64,000 bases of DNA from Chlorobiota bacterium. GTDB lineage: Bacteria; Bacteroidota; Ignavibacteria; OLB7. Location: NCBI GenBank assembly GCA_016710285.1, contig JADJXR010000001.1, forward strand, positions 2,294,001 through 2,358,000. The letters are read 5' to 3'. The notes under the pieces are model-generated. The model did not search any database, was not told the origin of the DNA, and was given only the letters and a program-made list of their open reading frames with translations. This document shows, piece after piece, positions 17,639 through 26,450 of this stretch (position 1 is the stretch's first letter; the number at the start of each line of letters is the position of its first letter). Position numbers and translations under genes: made by a program.

Positions 17639-18640
17639 TTACGGCGTGTTGTTGATTGCGGTGTTGGAAGGGGGCAACGGCTGCAACACCGGAAGCGGAA
17701 ACTGGCCGGTGGTGCCGTCGCGTGGGCGAAGCTCCTGAGCGTCGAAGTGATGCTGGAAGAAGTGGTCGCACCACAGGCAGATATTGCCAAGCGCGGCTCC
17801 AGCGTCCATCGCCTCCGCGCGGCTGATGCCGATGGACTGGCCCATGCCGTAAGGGTCCCCCTGATTGATCGCTTGGAACACGTCCGACCCGGCAACCCGC
17901 CGCAGCACATCGGCCACCTTCTCGGTCCGCGCATCCCCCATCGGGTGGAGCGTTCCCGGGCAGCAAGGGTTGATCTTCCAGAGTTGGATGGAGATTTCTT
18001 GCGGCAGCTCTGTCCCCCCCAGAAACCCCCGCCCGCCGGAAAGGATTGCGCAGAAATTATGGGTGTGATCCCGCAGCCAATTCCCTTTCTCCATTGCTCG
18101 CCCGCGTGCCCAGTTTCCCCCCAACCACATCTCCTCCGTTGCCCCCCAGAAACCGTAGCTGGCGGAGCCTTGTTTCAGGTAGGTCTCTTTTTCAACTAGT
18201 GGGTCCAGGTCGTCGCCGCTCATCCCTCGGGAGTTGAACAGTTCCTGCAACAGTTGGCGGCGTGTGCCGGCGTGTTTGTGGTAGCGGTCAATGCTGGCAA
18301 TGTCAATGCGGGTGACGCCGCGGGCAAGCAGTTCATCAAGGATTGCCCCGGTAAGAAGGTCGCCGTTGGTTTGCAGCATGATCTGCGTTGCTGGGCCGTA
18401 CTTCGCCCGCAGCGCGTCCAAGATTGCGTAAAGGATTGCCCGCTCGGCAAGCGGCTCGCCCCCGGAAAGGATCACCCGATCGGCACGGGCCGGAAGGTTG
18501 CCAACAACGGCCAAACATTCCTGCAAGCTCATCCGTTCGCCGCGTGGGCCGGAGTTGTTGTAGCAGTGGTCGCACTGGTCGTTGCAAAGCTGCGTGAAGA
18601 CCCAGTAGATGGATTCGATATGATCAAACGATTGCGGCAT
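17639..18640 (-). CDS. Radical SAM protein with C-terminal Cys-rich region
   Basis: The 333-residue protein has C19-x3-C23-x2-C26 (QLCNDQCDHCYNNSG), the GGEPL SAM-binding strand (VILSGGEPLAERAIL) and a following LQTNGDLL strand. Additional cysteines appear in HNFCAILSGG, INPCCPGTLHP and ICLWCDHFF, suggesting an auxiliary Fe-S cluster like SPASM/twitch proteins. ATG 18640 overlaps the ATPase gene by 17 bp, indicating translational coupling. It is distinct from the ArsS-type enzyme of the same cluster. Substrate is unknown; a Cys-rich auxiliary domain is often linked to peptide or small-molecule modification. Confidence 0.85.
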   Translation of the reverse strand: MPQSFDHIESIYWVFTQLCNDQCDHCYNNSGPRGERMSLQECLAVVGNLPARADRVILSGGEPLAERAILYAILDALRAKYGPATQIMLQTNGDLLTGAILDELLARGVTRIDIASIDRYHKHAGTRRQLLQELFNSRGMSGDDLDPLVEKETYLKQGSASYGFWGATEEMWLGGNWARGRAMEKGNWLRDHTHNFCAILSGGRGFLGGTELPQEISIQLWKINPCCPGTLHPMGDARTEKVADVLRRVAGSDVFQAINQGDPYGMGQSIGISRAEAMDAGAALGNICLWCDHFFQHHFDAQELRPRDGTTGQFPLPVLQPLPPSNTAINNTP

Positions 18641-19379
18641 ATCCTTCAGTTGATGTCTGCTGGCTGAGTGCTTCCCAGAAGGCGATCTCCTCCCGCGCGC
18701 CGTAGATAGGGTGGTTGATGAACTCTTGCCGGGTGGCAAACGTTTCCAGCCTCCCTTCGGCCATATATCCGATGCTATCGCCCATCAAGATTGCCTCCTT
18801 CAGGTCGTGGGTGACAAACAGCGAGGCGATTCCGTACTGGTGGATCAACTGTTTCATCAGTTGCTGCATGGATGCGCGCGTCTCCGGATCCAGGCTGCTG
18901 AATGGTTCGTCCAGCAGAAGCACGTCGGGCGCGATGATGATTGCCCGGCCAAAAGCAACCCGCTGTTTCTGGCCGCCGCTTAATTGGTGCGGCAGCTTTT
19001 TTCCATGAGCTTCCAGCCCCAGATGCGCCAACATCTGATTGGTTCGGCTGGCAATTTCGCTGGCTGGAAGGTGGCGTATCCGCAGCCCAAAGGCCACGTT
19101 CTCAAAAACCGTCAGATGCGGGAAGAGCAACGGTTCCTGGTAGAGATAGACCACGTTCCGTTGTTCGGCTGGCTTCCGGCTGATTTCGGTCCCATGCAGC
19201 CGCACCGTTCCGCCATCGGGAGGGATCAATCCGGCAATGATTTTCAGCAGCGTGGTTTTGCCGCAGCCCGAGCGGCCCAGCACGCTCAGCGTCTGGCGTT
19301 CGGCCACCGATAGCCCCACCCCTTGCAGCACCACCTGCTGGCCGTAGCGTTTCGATATCTCTTGAGCGGTTAATACCAT
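18624..19379 (-). CDS. ABC transporter ATP-binding protein (YnjD-type)
   Basis: The 251-residue ATPase has Walker A GRSGCGKTT, Q-loop (VYLYQEPLLFPHLTV), signature LSGGQKQRV, Walker B VLLLDEPFSSLD and H-loop FVTHDLKEA. It is of the importer type that pairs with two BPD-family permeases. ATG 19379 was taken over the in-frame 19406 start because it leaves 19 bp after the permease gene and fits family N-termini. It energises uptake of the ligand delivered by the binding protein at 21013-22254. Its 3' end overlaps the radical SAM gene by 17 bp. Confidence 0.9.
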   Translation of the reverse strand: MVLTAQEISKRYGQQVVLQGVGLSVAERQTLSVLGRSGCGKTTLLKIIAGLIPPDGGTVRLHGTEISRKPAEQRNVVYLYQEPLLFPHLTVFENVAFGLRIRHLPASEIASRTNQMLAHLGLEAHGKKLPHQLSGGQKQRVAFGRAIIIAPDVLLLDEPFSSLDPETRASMQQLMKQLIHQYGIASLFVTHDLKEAILMGDSIGYMAEGRLETFATRQEFINHPIYGAREEIAFWEALSQQTSTEGYAAIV

Positions 19380-19398
19380 GATGTTTTTTTGCGGAGAG

Positions 19399-20178
19399 TT
19401 ATCCAACCCGTAGGGCGATTTTTCGGTTCCCCCACAGCATCGCCAGCGGCGGAACCATCAGCAAAATGCTGGCCCCTGCGGCGTAGTAGATGTTGGCTTC
19501 GCCGGTGTACAGATAGACCACCATCGGAAGCGTCTGCACCTTCCCCCCGCCAATAAGCAGCGTAAGCCCGTATTGAAACCAGGAGAAGAGGAACGTCTGC
19601 AAAAAGCAGAGCAGCAACGCCTGGCGCGAGACCGGAAGGAGCACCCGGCGGTAGGTCTGCAAGGTGGTTGCGCCCAGCATCCGCGCCGCTTCCTCTAGGG
19701 CTTTCCGCTCGGCATTCCAGAAGCTGACGAAGAAGATGACAGCAAAGCCCAACGCAAAGATCATCTGGGCGATGATGACACCAACGCCGCTTCCCACCAG
19801 TCCCAACCGAAGGAAGATCACATGGACGCAAGCCCCCAACACCACCGGCGACATGGCAAACGGGATGTACGACAAAAAAAGCAACCCCCGCCGCCACCGG
19901 TGGTAGCTGACGTACCGCGCCGCCAGAAACCCCACCGCCGTGGACCCAACCGCCACCACCACCGAAATTATTATCGAGACCAGAAGGCTTTGGACCAACC
20001 CCTGCTCCCGCTCCCAGATGGTTCCCCACAACCCCAGCGACAAGCGGGGCGGAAACAGATGCGGGAAGGTCCATTGCTCGGCAACGGAGAGCAGAAGCAA
20101 GTATGCAATGGGGGCGGCGAACACCAGCCCGGTGGCCGCCGCAACAATCGTCAAAAAAGGGTTGCGCCGATTGCTCAT
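19399..20178 (-). CDS. ABC transporter permease 2
   Basis: The 259-residue inner-membrane protein starts MSNRRNPFLTIVAAATGLVFAAPIAYLLLL and has about six membrane segments. The EAA loop (KALEEAARMLGATTLQTYRRVLLPV) docks to the ATPase. A longer upstream frame is out-of-frame antisense noise, so ATG 20178 is used. It overlaps the preceding permease gene by 4 bp (ATGA type). In E. coli YnjC one long permease fills this place; here two half-size permeases do. Confidence 0.9.
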   Translation of the reverse strand: MSNRRNPFLTIVAAATGLVFAAPIAYLLLLSVAEQWTFPHLFPPRLSLGLWGTIWEREQGLVQSLLVSIIISVVVAVGSTAVGFLAARYVSYHRWRRGLLFLSYIPFAMSPVVLGACVHVIFLRLGLVGSGVGVIIAQMIFALGFAVIFFVSFWNAERKALEEAARMLGATTLQTYRRVLLPVSRQALLLCFLQTFLFSWFQYGLTLLIGGGKVQTLPMVVYLYTGEANIYYAAGASILLMVPPLAMLWGNRKIALRVG

Positions 20179-21035
20179 TGCGCTGCCGGATGGTCCATTC
20201 TGCGCCACGCAAGGGCAATCAGCAGCAGCGAAAGAATGGTGTACAGGATAGCGCAGATAAACGCTTCCGGTTTTTGCTGAAGGTCGAACATCGCGTAGTT
20301 CCGCATGGTCAGGACCGAGATCATTTGGGGGGATTGCGTGCCCAGCAGAAGCGGGACTTCGTACACGCCAATCACCGCCACCAAATGGAGCATCACGGTG
20401 GGGAAAGCGCGGTGCAGCAGAATCGGGACCGCCACCCGCGCCGCCCGCTGGCGGCGGGTTGCGCCGATTGTTTGGGCCAACTCCATCAGCTGGCTTATCC
20501 GCTGGCTGTGCCACAGCTGCGCCAGCAGCAGCGCAAAAAATGGAACGCCAACCATCACCTGTGCAATGATGATCCCAACGCCGTACTGGTCGTTCACGAT
20601 TCCCGGAAACTGCGCTGGGGTTTGCAGCAAGCCCAGCGCGTACGCAATCCGCGCCGCCACCCCCGACCCCGAAAACCATTGCAGCACAACAAACGCCAGC
20701 ACCGTTCCGGGCAACGCCAGCGGAATGGTGGAGAGATGCGCCAACCACCCCGCCGTAAGCGAACGCCGAACCGTCAGGACCAGCAGCAACGCCGCGCCCA
20801 GCGTGATGGCCGTTGCCACCACCGCCACCCCAAGGCTGAAAGCGAACGATTCAAAAATTTGGTTCCCTTCCTGGAATGGCCGGCCCCAATACTGCAACGT
20901 GAACCCCTGCGACAACAGCCCCGAAAGCCCCAGACTGTAGCCCAGGGCATATGCCAAACCGGCAGCCATTGGAACAATCGCCACCAGCACAAACAACAGG
21001 AATCCCAGGCGGTCAAGGTTGCTTCTGGATGACAT
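20175..21035 (-). CDS. ABC transporter permease 1
   Basis: The 286-residue inner-membrane protein has about six membrane segments (LGFLLFVLVAIVPMAAGLAYA at the start, AFICAILYTILSLLLIALAW at the end) and the EAA-type loop SQLMELAQTIGATRRQRAARVAVPILL. ATG 21035 overlaps the binding-protein gene by 23 bp; an in-frame ATG at 21050 is also possible. It forms the channel heterodimer with permease 2. Confidence 0.9.
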   Translation of the reverse strand: MSSRSNLDRLGFLLFVLVAIVPMAAGLAYALGYSLGLSGLLSQGFTLQYWGRPFQEGNQIFESFAFSLGVAVVATAITLGAALLLVLTVRRSLTAGWLAHLSTIPLALPGTVLAFVVLQWFSGSGVAARIAYALGLLQTPAQFPGIVNDQYGVGIIIAQVMVGVPFFALLLAQLWHSQRISQLMELAQTIGATRRQRAARVAVPILLHRAFPTVMLHLVAVIGVYEVPLLLGTQSPQMISVLTMRNYAMFDLQQKPEAFICAILYTILSLLLIALAWRRMDHPAAQ

Positions 21036-22254
21036 GAGTTCTGAAATCATCGAACAATCGGATCATGTACTCCGGCGCAAGCTCCATCAAGGCTTTGGGC
21101 TGTATCTGCTGGCGCGGTGGGGCATATCGCCGCCCGGGGACGTTGCGGAATTTTGCACCCCACTCCGCCGGCAGCCGGGTGATATCCAGCACGGTTCCAT
21201 CGCCCCAAACGTTCGGGTCCAGTTTCCGCAGCTGTGCTTCCGGCGATATCAGGAAATTGCAAACCACCATTGCCCCTGCTTTGTGGGCCGAGCGTTTTGC
21301 AATCCCCATGTAATGGCTGTTCTGGATTGTTCCGGCATCCAGCACGTAGGCGCGCGCGGTGTTGGGGAAGATCCCTTGCAGCACCTTGTTATCCACCTCG
21401 CCATCGTTGTTGCTCATGGTGAAGTTGACCTCGCCATTGGCAAACATCTGGTGAAGCGGAGCAACGGAGGATGGGTAGGTTTTCCCCTCTTTCCAGAAGT
21501 ATGGCTTCAGGCGGTTGATATATTCCCACAGCTGGGCCGAGTAGGTTGCGTATTTGGCGGAATCGAACGGGCCGGCAATCTGTTGTTCCCCTCCGGCAAT
21601 GTCAATCAGCAGCGACTTCAGGAAGGTCATGCCGGTGAAAGAATTATCGAACGTGAAGGTTCCCGGGTGGGCTTTCACATACTCCTCCAACTGCTGCCGC
21701 GTCCGTGGCGGGTTGGGAACGCGCACGGTGTCGTAGATGATTGCAAGCTGGACGTTCCCCCACGGGCATTCGTAGCCCTCCACCGGCTGCTGGAAATCGG
21801 TGTTGATAAACCGGTTGCCAAAATCAATCATCGCGGCGTTCGGCAGCTTGTCAACAAATGGACCATGCAAGGCTTTCACCTGGCGCAGTTGGTAGAAGGT
21901 TTCGCCGTTGATCCACATCAGGTCATAACTGCTCTCTTCTTTCCCCGCCTCCGCTTCGGTCATCAGGGTGGAGACGATGGAGTTCCCCTGGTTTCCCACA
22001 ATGTTCAGCGTCACCCCGTACTGGTTCTTCAGGGCTGGGGCAACGTAGTTTTTCATGTAGTCGTTAATCAGCGGGTCGCCCTGCCACATGGCAAGGGTGA
22101 CGGTTTGGCCGCGTGCCTCGGCAGCAATCTGCTCCCACGATGCGCTGCTGGGGTCAACCGTCGGCGGCTTGCTGTCGGGCTGCTGGCCACAGCCGATTGG
22201 GAGCAAGAACAGGGCAAGCAAGCAAAAGGCAAGCAGGAGTGTTGGGAATTTCAT
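21013..22254 (-). CDS. YnjB-type ABC transporter substrate-binding lipoprotein
   Basis: The 413-residue protein has a lipoprotein signal (LLPIGC, Cys22) and a periplasmic-binding-protein fold with VTLAMWQGDPLINDYMKNYV, SYDLMWINGETFY, PWGNVQLAIIYD and NFTMSNNDGEVDNKV segments typical of the YnjB family. YnjB-type systems are annotated as putative thiamine or small-molecule importers, but their true ligand is not settled. It is anchored in the periplasm and hands ligand to the permeases encoded just downstream. The TonB-dependent receptor gene lies 126 bp upstream and could supply the outer-membrane step. Confidence 0.9.
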   Translation of the reverse strand: MKFPTLLLAFCLLALFLLPIGCGQQPDSKPPTVDPSSASWEQIAAEARGQTVTLAMWQGDPLINDYMKNYVAPALKNQYGVTLNIVGNQGNSIVSTLMTEAEAGKEESSYDLMWINGETFYQLRQVKALHGPFVDKLPNAAMIDFGNRFINTDFQQPVEGYECPWGNVQLAIIYDTVRVPNPPRTRQQLEEYVKAHPGTFTFDNSFTGMTFLKSLLIDIAGGEQQIAGPFDSAKYATYSAQLWEYINRLKPYFWKEGKTYPSSVAPLHQMFANGEVNFTMSNNDGEVDNKVLQGIFPNTARAYVLDAGTIQNSHYMGIAKRSAHKAGAMVVCNFLISPEAQLRKLDPNVWGDGTVLDITRLPAEWGAKFRNVPGRRYAPPRQQIQPKALMELAPEYMIRLFDDFRTHVIQKQP

Positions 22255-22380
22255 GGAGAAATTGATTCAGAGATTGGTTTGGTAGCTGGGGCGCGTTGCA
22301 ACAGAAATGCCGTGCGCCCGTGGGCAACAATGCAAGCGGGGAAGGGGCAGCTTCGCGCTTCCCCTTCCCTTGCCATGCTG

Positions 22381-25371
22381 TTAAAAAAGGAGCCGAGCGC
22401 CGAACTGGAATTGGCGAAGCGGAGCAATGTTCCGCTGCACCACCGGGTCGCCAACGTTCCCCACTTGAATCTGGTTGCTTTGCGTGGCGTTGTTGGCGTA
22501 GCCGCTCAGGTTCACAATGTTGAAGGCGTTGAAGATGTCGGCACGGACCTCCACCTTCATGGCATTGCTGACCGGGATGCTGTACTGAATTCCCAGATCA
22601 ACCGTTTTGGACCAGGGGAGCCGGTCGGCATTCCGCTCCACGCCTGGGGTGCGGTCCACGTTTGCCACATACTGGTCGCCGTAGCTGGTTCCGTCGCCGT
22701 TCAGATCGGTGGTCCCAAATTTGGTGCCGTCGGCAACGCGGTTTATCGGCTGCCCGCTTTGCAGCAGCGCGGCAACGGAAACGCCCAGATCGGCAATGGG
22801 GTAGTAGTAGAAAATGCCGCTGATAACATGGGTGCGGTCGTTCACCGATGGCCCCCACTCTGCCTCGAAATTATTCCCATCCTGCGCCTTGAAGTTGATG
22901 TCCTCGGTGTTGTTGTAGGACCGCGACAGGGTGTAGCTTAGGCGGTAGCCGTAGTCGTCGGCCCCTTTCTCTTTCACCACGTTCAGCGATGCCGCCATGT
23001 ACTCCCCTTTCCCCTCCATTTCCGTCATCACAATGTTTTTTGCCCCGCCTGGAACCACCGCGATTGGGCGGGTGGAGTCGGCAGCCGAGGTGCTGCGCAC
23101 CACCACGTTTTGCGGGTCAATCGGGTGTAAGGCCGGCGCGTTCAGGTTGTACAGCCGGGGAAGATTGCTCGACTTGGTGTACATCAGGTCCGCGTAAAAC
23201 AGGGTGTTATCGTTCAGCTGATATTGGTAGCCCAGCGAGACTTGATGGGTCATCGGGTTCTGGTATCCGTTCGGGTTCAGGATGCGCCGCTCGTTGCTGG
23301 TGGCAAGCGCACGCGCGCCTTGTTGCGACTCGGACGACGGCCCTTGCAGATAGGTCACGCCGCTTGATATGTCGGCAGTGACGTTGCCGTCGTAGGTGAT
23401 CTTATCAAGGTCAGTATCGGATGGCAGCAGCCCGCGGTCAATCAACTGCTGAAGCTGCTGGCGATACCCTGCCGAGGTGGAGTTCTGCTGCAGTGCGTCG
23501 CTGTAAATGGCGTACAAAATCTTGTCGTAGAACAGCCCGTACCCGCCCCGGATAACGCTTTGCTCATCCAGCTTGTAGTTGAAGCTAAGCCGTGGGGCAA
23601 TGTTGTCAAGGTCGCCCGCATCGCTTCCGCCAACCGACAGGTTGTCGTAGTCGTAGCGCAGGCCGATTGTGAGGTTCAGATTGCTGCTGACCGAGAAGAG
23701 GTCCTCGGCATACACGCTGATGATATTCTGCCGTTCGCCGAACGATTTTGGCTGCAACTCGATGCTGTAATTCAGCACAGCAACGTTGGAAGGAATGTCG
23801 TTGATCCCCAGGCCCGCGCCAAGCTGCCGTGCGGCAAGGTCGCGCTGCTGTTGGCCGTTTAGCTGCACCGTGTAGTTCCCGTTCGGGTTGCCGCCGCCGG
23901 TCAAGGCAAAATCTGCCGAAAGCAGATCCACGCCGAACTTCAGCCGGTGGTTCCCCGTGGTCAGGCTGATCTTCTGCTGAAGATTGATGGTGTTCTCAAC
24001 ATCATCAAAAACGTAGCCTGGATGCCCAAGCACTGCCAGCGCGTTGTTCCCGCTGGAATCAAGCACAAAGACTTGCGGGCTTGTGGGGTTTGCCGGGTTG
24101 GCGTAGTTCCAGCGGAACCGGCTGAACTGCAGGTTCCCTTCGTAGGTGAAGTTCTCGCCGGTGTAGATATTCTGCGTCCCAATCAGCACGGAATTCCGGT
24201 CCTGGGTGTTGGCCGATGACGGGAAACCGATCCCCCCTTCCAACCCGCCCCCTTGCCGTTCGATCCCCACCAACCCAACATTTGCCCGCAGCGATGAGCT
24301 GAACCGCTCGCTCCAGAAATGATTCACTTTCAGCGAGGCAAAGCTGAAGTTGTTGGTCCCGCGCACCGTTTCGCTGATGTTCAGCTGGGGGACCGAAAGA
24401 AGGTTGTCCTTCAGGTCAATCGTCTGCTCAAAATTGGCGTAGAAGAAAGTGCGGTCGGGAACGATTGCGCCGCCAACGGCAACCCCGGCTTGGTGGCGTT
24501 GGAATCCATCTTTCACTTGGTTCCCGGAAAGGTCACGCTGGGCGTAGGGATTGCCGGCATCAATCGAAGGTCCCGGGCGGACAAGGTAGAAGACCTCACC
24601 CGAAAGGTCGTTGCTTCCGGAGCGCGTGGTGATGTTGAAGATGCCGCTTCCGGTTCTGCCAAACTCGGTGGAGTAGTTGTTGGCCAGCACCGTGACGCTT
24701 TGCGCGAAGCCGCTGGGCATGGCAAATTTCTGCCCCCCCAAGAAGTTCTCGTTGTTGTCCATCCCGTCCACCAAGTAGTTGGCGTACAGGCCGTTCACGC
24801 CGTTGATGCTGACGTTCGGGGCCTCGGTGAAAAAGCCGGTGGCTTGGGTGACGTTCGGCAGGCGGAACAGCACGCGCGTCAGGTCGCGCCCTTCCACCGG
24901 TAAATCTTCAATCTGGCGAGTGGTGATGGTGGAGGAGACCTCGGCGTTGATGCTGTTCAACTCCGCTTCTCCTTTGCCGATCACGGTAATCGTGCGCGAC
25001 TCCGCTGTCCGTTTCGGAATCAGCACCAGGTTGATGCTGCGCGGTGCGTTCGACCGCAGCACAATGTTGGTGACACGCCCCGGAAGGTATGCCTCGGAGT
25101 CATCGGTGGCGATGGAGTACGCGCCCGATGTTGTCAGCCCGAAGAATCGGACTTTCCCTTGTTCGTTGGTGGTGGCGGTGTCGCGGAATCCAATCGCGGG
25201 GTTCTGCAACGTCACCACGATTCCAGCAACCGGCTGGCGTGTGGTTCCGTCGCTGATCGCGACCTCGATATCCTCCGCCACCGCAGCCGTGGCTGCCAGC
25301 GCGGCAATTGCCGAAGTGAGTAATGGCAAACGCTTGATAAGCGTGCGTAACGGTAGTGAAGTATGCTTCAT
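22381..25371 (-). CDS. TonB-dependent receptor with carboxypeptidase-regulatory-like N-domain
   Basis: The 996-residue product starts with a signal peptide (MKHTSLPLRTLIKRLPLLTSAIAALAATAAVA). A CarboxypepD_reg-like beta-sandwich (VEVAISDGTTRQPVAGIVVTLQNP-type, about 30-130) and a plug domain (SSTITTRQIEDLPVEGRDLTRVLFRLPNV, VNGLYANYLVDGMDNNENFLGG) follow, then a 22-strand-type barrel ending QFQFGARLLF with the terminal Phe typical of outer-membrane barrels. It imports a ligand across the outer membrane with TonB energy. ATG 25371 starts at the signal peptide. Its location between a DUF2064 transferase and the YnjB-type ABC importer argues for a shared ligand. Confidence 0.9.
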   Translation of the reverse strand: MKHTSLPLRTLIKRLPLLTSAIAALAATAAVAEDIEVAISDGTTRQPVAGIVVTLQNPAIGFRDTATTNEQGKVRFFGLTTSGAYSIATDDSEAYLPGRVTNIVLRSNAPRSINLVLIPKRTAESRTITVIGKGEAELNSINAEVSSTITTRQIEDLPVEGRDLTRVLFRLPNVTQATGFFTEAPNVSINGVNGLYANYLVDGMDNNENFLGGQKFAMPSGFAQSVTVLANNYSTEFGRTGSGIFNITTRSGSNDLSGEVFYLVRPGPSIDAGNPYAQRDLSGNQVKDGFQRHQAGVAVGGAIVPDRTFFYANFEQTIDLKDNLLSVPQLNISETVRGTNNFSFASLKVNHFWSERFSSSLRANVGLVGIERQGGGLEGGIGFPSSANTQDRNSVLIGTQNIYTGENFTYEGNLQFSRFRWNYANPANPTSPQVFVLDSSGNNALAVLGHPGYVFDDVENTINLQQKISLTTGNHRLKFGVDLLSADFALTGGGNPNGNYTVQLNGQQQRDLAARQLGAGLGINDIPSNVAVLNYSIELQPKSFGERQNIISVYAEDLFSVSSNLNLTIGLRYDYDNLSVGGSDAGDLDNIAPRLSFNYKLDEQSVIRGGYGLFYDKILYAIYSDALQQNSTSAGYRQQLQQLIDRGLLPSDTDLDKITYDGNVTADISSGVTYLQGPSSESQQGARALATSNERRILNPNGYQNPMTHQVSLGYQYQLNDNTLFYADLMYTKSSNLPRLYNLNAPALHPIDPQNVVVRSTSAADSTRPIAVVPGGAKNIVMTEMEGKGEYMAASLNVVKEKGADDYGYRLSYTLSRSYNNTEDINFKAQDGNNFEAEWGPSVNDRTHVISGIFYYYPIADLGVSVAALLQSGQPINRVADGTKFGTTDLNGDGTSYGDQYVANVDRTPGVERNADRLPWSKTVDLGIQYSIPVSNAMKVEVRADIFNAFNIVNLSGYANNATQSNQIQVGNVGDPVVQRNIAPLRQFQFGARLLF

Positions 25372-25588
25372 TAGGTTGTGTGTTGTTGCTGTAACCGACG
25401 TGTGATAACGTGCAGCCATCCCCACAGGAATGGATGGAGTTCAAACAATCCGCAAAGCATCCCAATGGCCCACCCCAAACGGAGCGTGGCCGATGCAAGC
25501 AGAACGCAAGCCAAATGCAAAAAGAAGCAGACATAGCACAGAGAGCTACGCCGCAATGCAAAGGCTGGAATGGAAAGGGAATGTTAGA

Positions 25589-26284
25589 TCAGCGTCGGTG
25601 GCTGGGGGGAGCGGGAAGGTGCGGACGGGCAAGCGCCATCCACGTGGAGTGGGGGGAACGTGAGTACGGCTGAATTGGGGAAGGGGTCAGCACCCCGCTG
25701 GTGAAGCCGATGAACTGGCGGAGTGCGCGCCGGGCCGCAGCGGTGCGCCACGTGTCGAAATCAGCGCGGACCGGACCAACCGAAACCGCTTCGGGGAGTT
25801 GCAGCAGCCCGGCAAACAGGGCTTCGGTTTGCCACGGCAGCGCAGCAAACTCCGTGAAGTTGACACGGCCAGCGGCAAGGCCGATGATGTAGGCTCCGCC
25901 ATCGCGTGCGGGGGCAGCGGAAACCGCAAACCCTTGATCGAGCGTGGCAAAGGCGGCGGCAATTTCGTTTGGGGCGATTGTTGGGCAATCGTTGCCAACC
26001 ATCACCGCCTGCTGGTATCCCAGCGCAAACGTGTCGCGGAAGGCGTTGGTAATCCGCTCGCTAAAATTGCTCCCTTTCTGCGGCAGTGCCGTCAGCCCTT
26101 TGACGGGCGTGGACCCAACCACAACCAGATCGGTAGCCGGCCCCGCACTTGTAAGCAGCCGCTCGGTGATGGTTCTGTTAAGCTGCCGATATCCCCCCGC
26201 AACACACCCCAGCGGAAGCGGCTTCAGCAGCCCTTCTTCCCGCTCGTCCCGAAGGAAGAGAATAATTGCGCGGCGTGTGTTCAT
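25589..26284 (-). CDS. DUF2064 / CofC-like transferase associated with ArsS (arsenosugar biosynthesis glycosyltransferase family)
   Basis: The 231-residue protein has the nucleotidyl/glycosyl-transferase A-like fold: AIILFLRDEREEG (in place of the usual KxPxxGxxKTRL), FSERITNAFRDTFALGYQQAVMVGNDCPTIAP, GFAVSAAPARDGGAYIIGLA and a C-terminal LPWQTEALF strand. This is the rSAM/selenodomain-associated transferase 1 family, repeatedly found with ArsS. It may attach or transfer a sugar moiety. The first motif departs from the family norm. It is the first gene of the cluster, 217 bp upstream of the TonB receptor gene, and 165 bp separate it from the T9SS gene before it. Confidence 0.85.
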   Translation of the reverse strand: MNTRRAIILFLRDEREEGLLKPLPLGCVAGGYRQLNRTITERLLTSAGPATDLVVVGSTPVKGLTALPQKGSNFSERITNAFRDTFALGYQQAVMVGNDCPTIAPNEIAAAFATLDQGFAVSAAPARDGGAYIIGLAAGRVNFTEFAALPWQTEALFAGLLQLPEAVSVGPVRADFDTWRTAAARRALRQFIGFTSGVLTPSPIQPYSRSPHSTWMALARPHLPAPPSHRR

Positions 26285-26450
26285 GCGTGTTGAAATCGCG
26301 AAATAGAGAGATGAATGGAAGGGAAGATAACGTTGTTCGCTTGGCCACTGCAAGCAAGCCCTGGGAAAAAACTACGAGAGGATGGAGATTTAAGATTGCC
26401 CAACGATCCGCGTAGTATCTATCCCCGCCCGGCAGATGTACTCCACAATT

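Noticed and set aside
20179..20748. N-terminal extension of permease 2
   Set aside because: It overlaps permease 1 in another frame and is Gly/Ala/Arg-rich without membrane segments; ATG 20178 fits the 4-bp overlap.
21019..22941. 640-codon plus-strand open frame antisense to the binding protein and TonB receptor
   Set aside because: It lies opposite two clearly coding genes, has no recognisable domain or signal, and such long antisense frames are expected in GC-rich DNA.
25372..25588. Cobalamin-type riboswitch upstream of the TonB receptor gene
   Set aside because: I looked for the B12-box (GCCACTG-like) and other conserved segments on the minus strand and did not find them.
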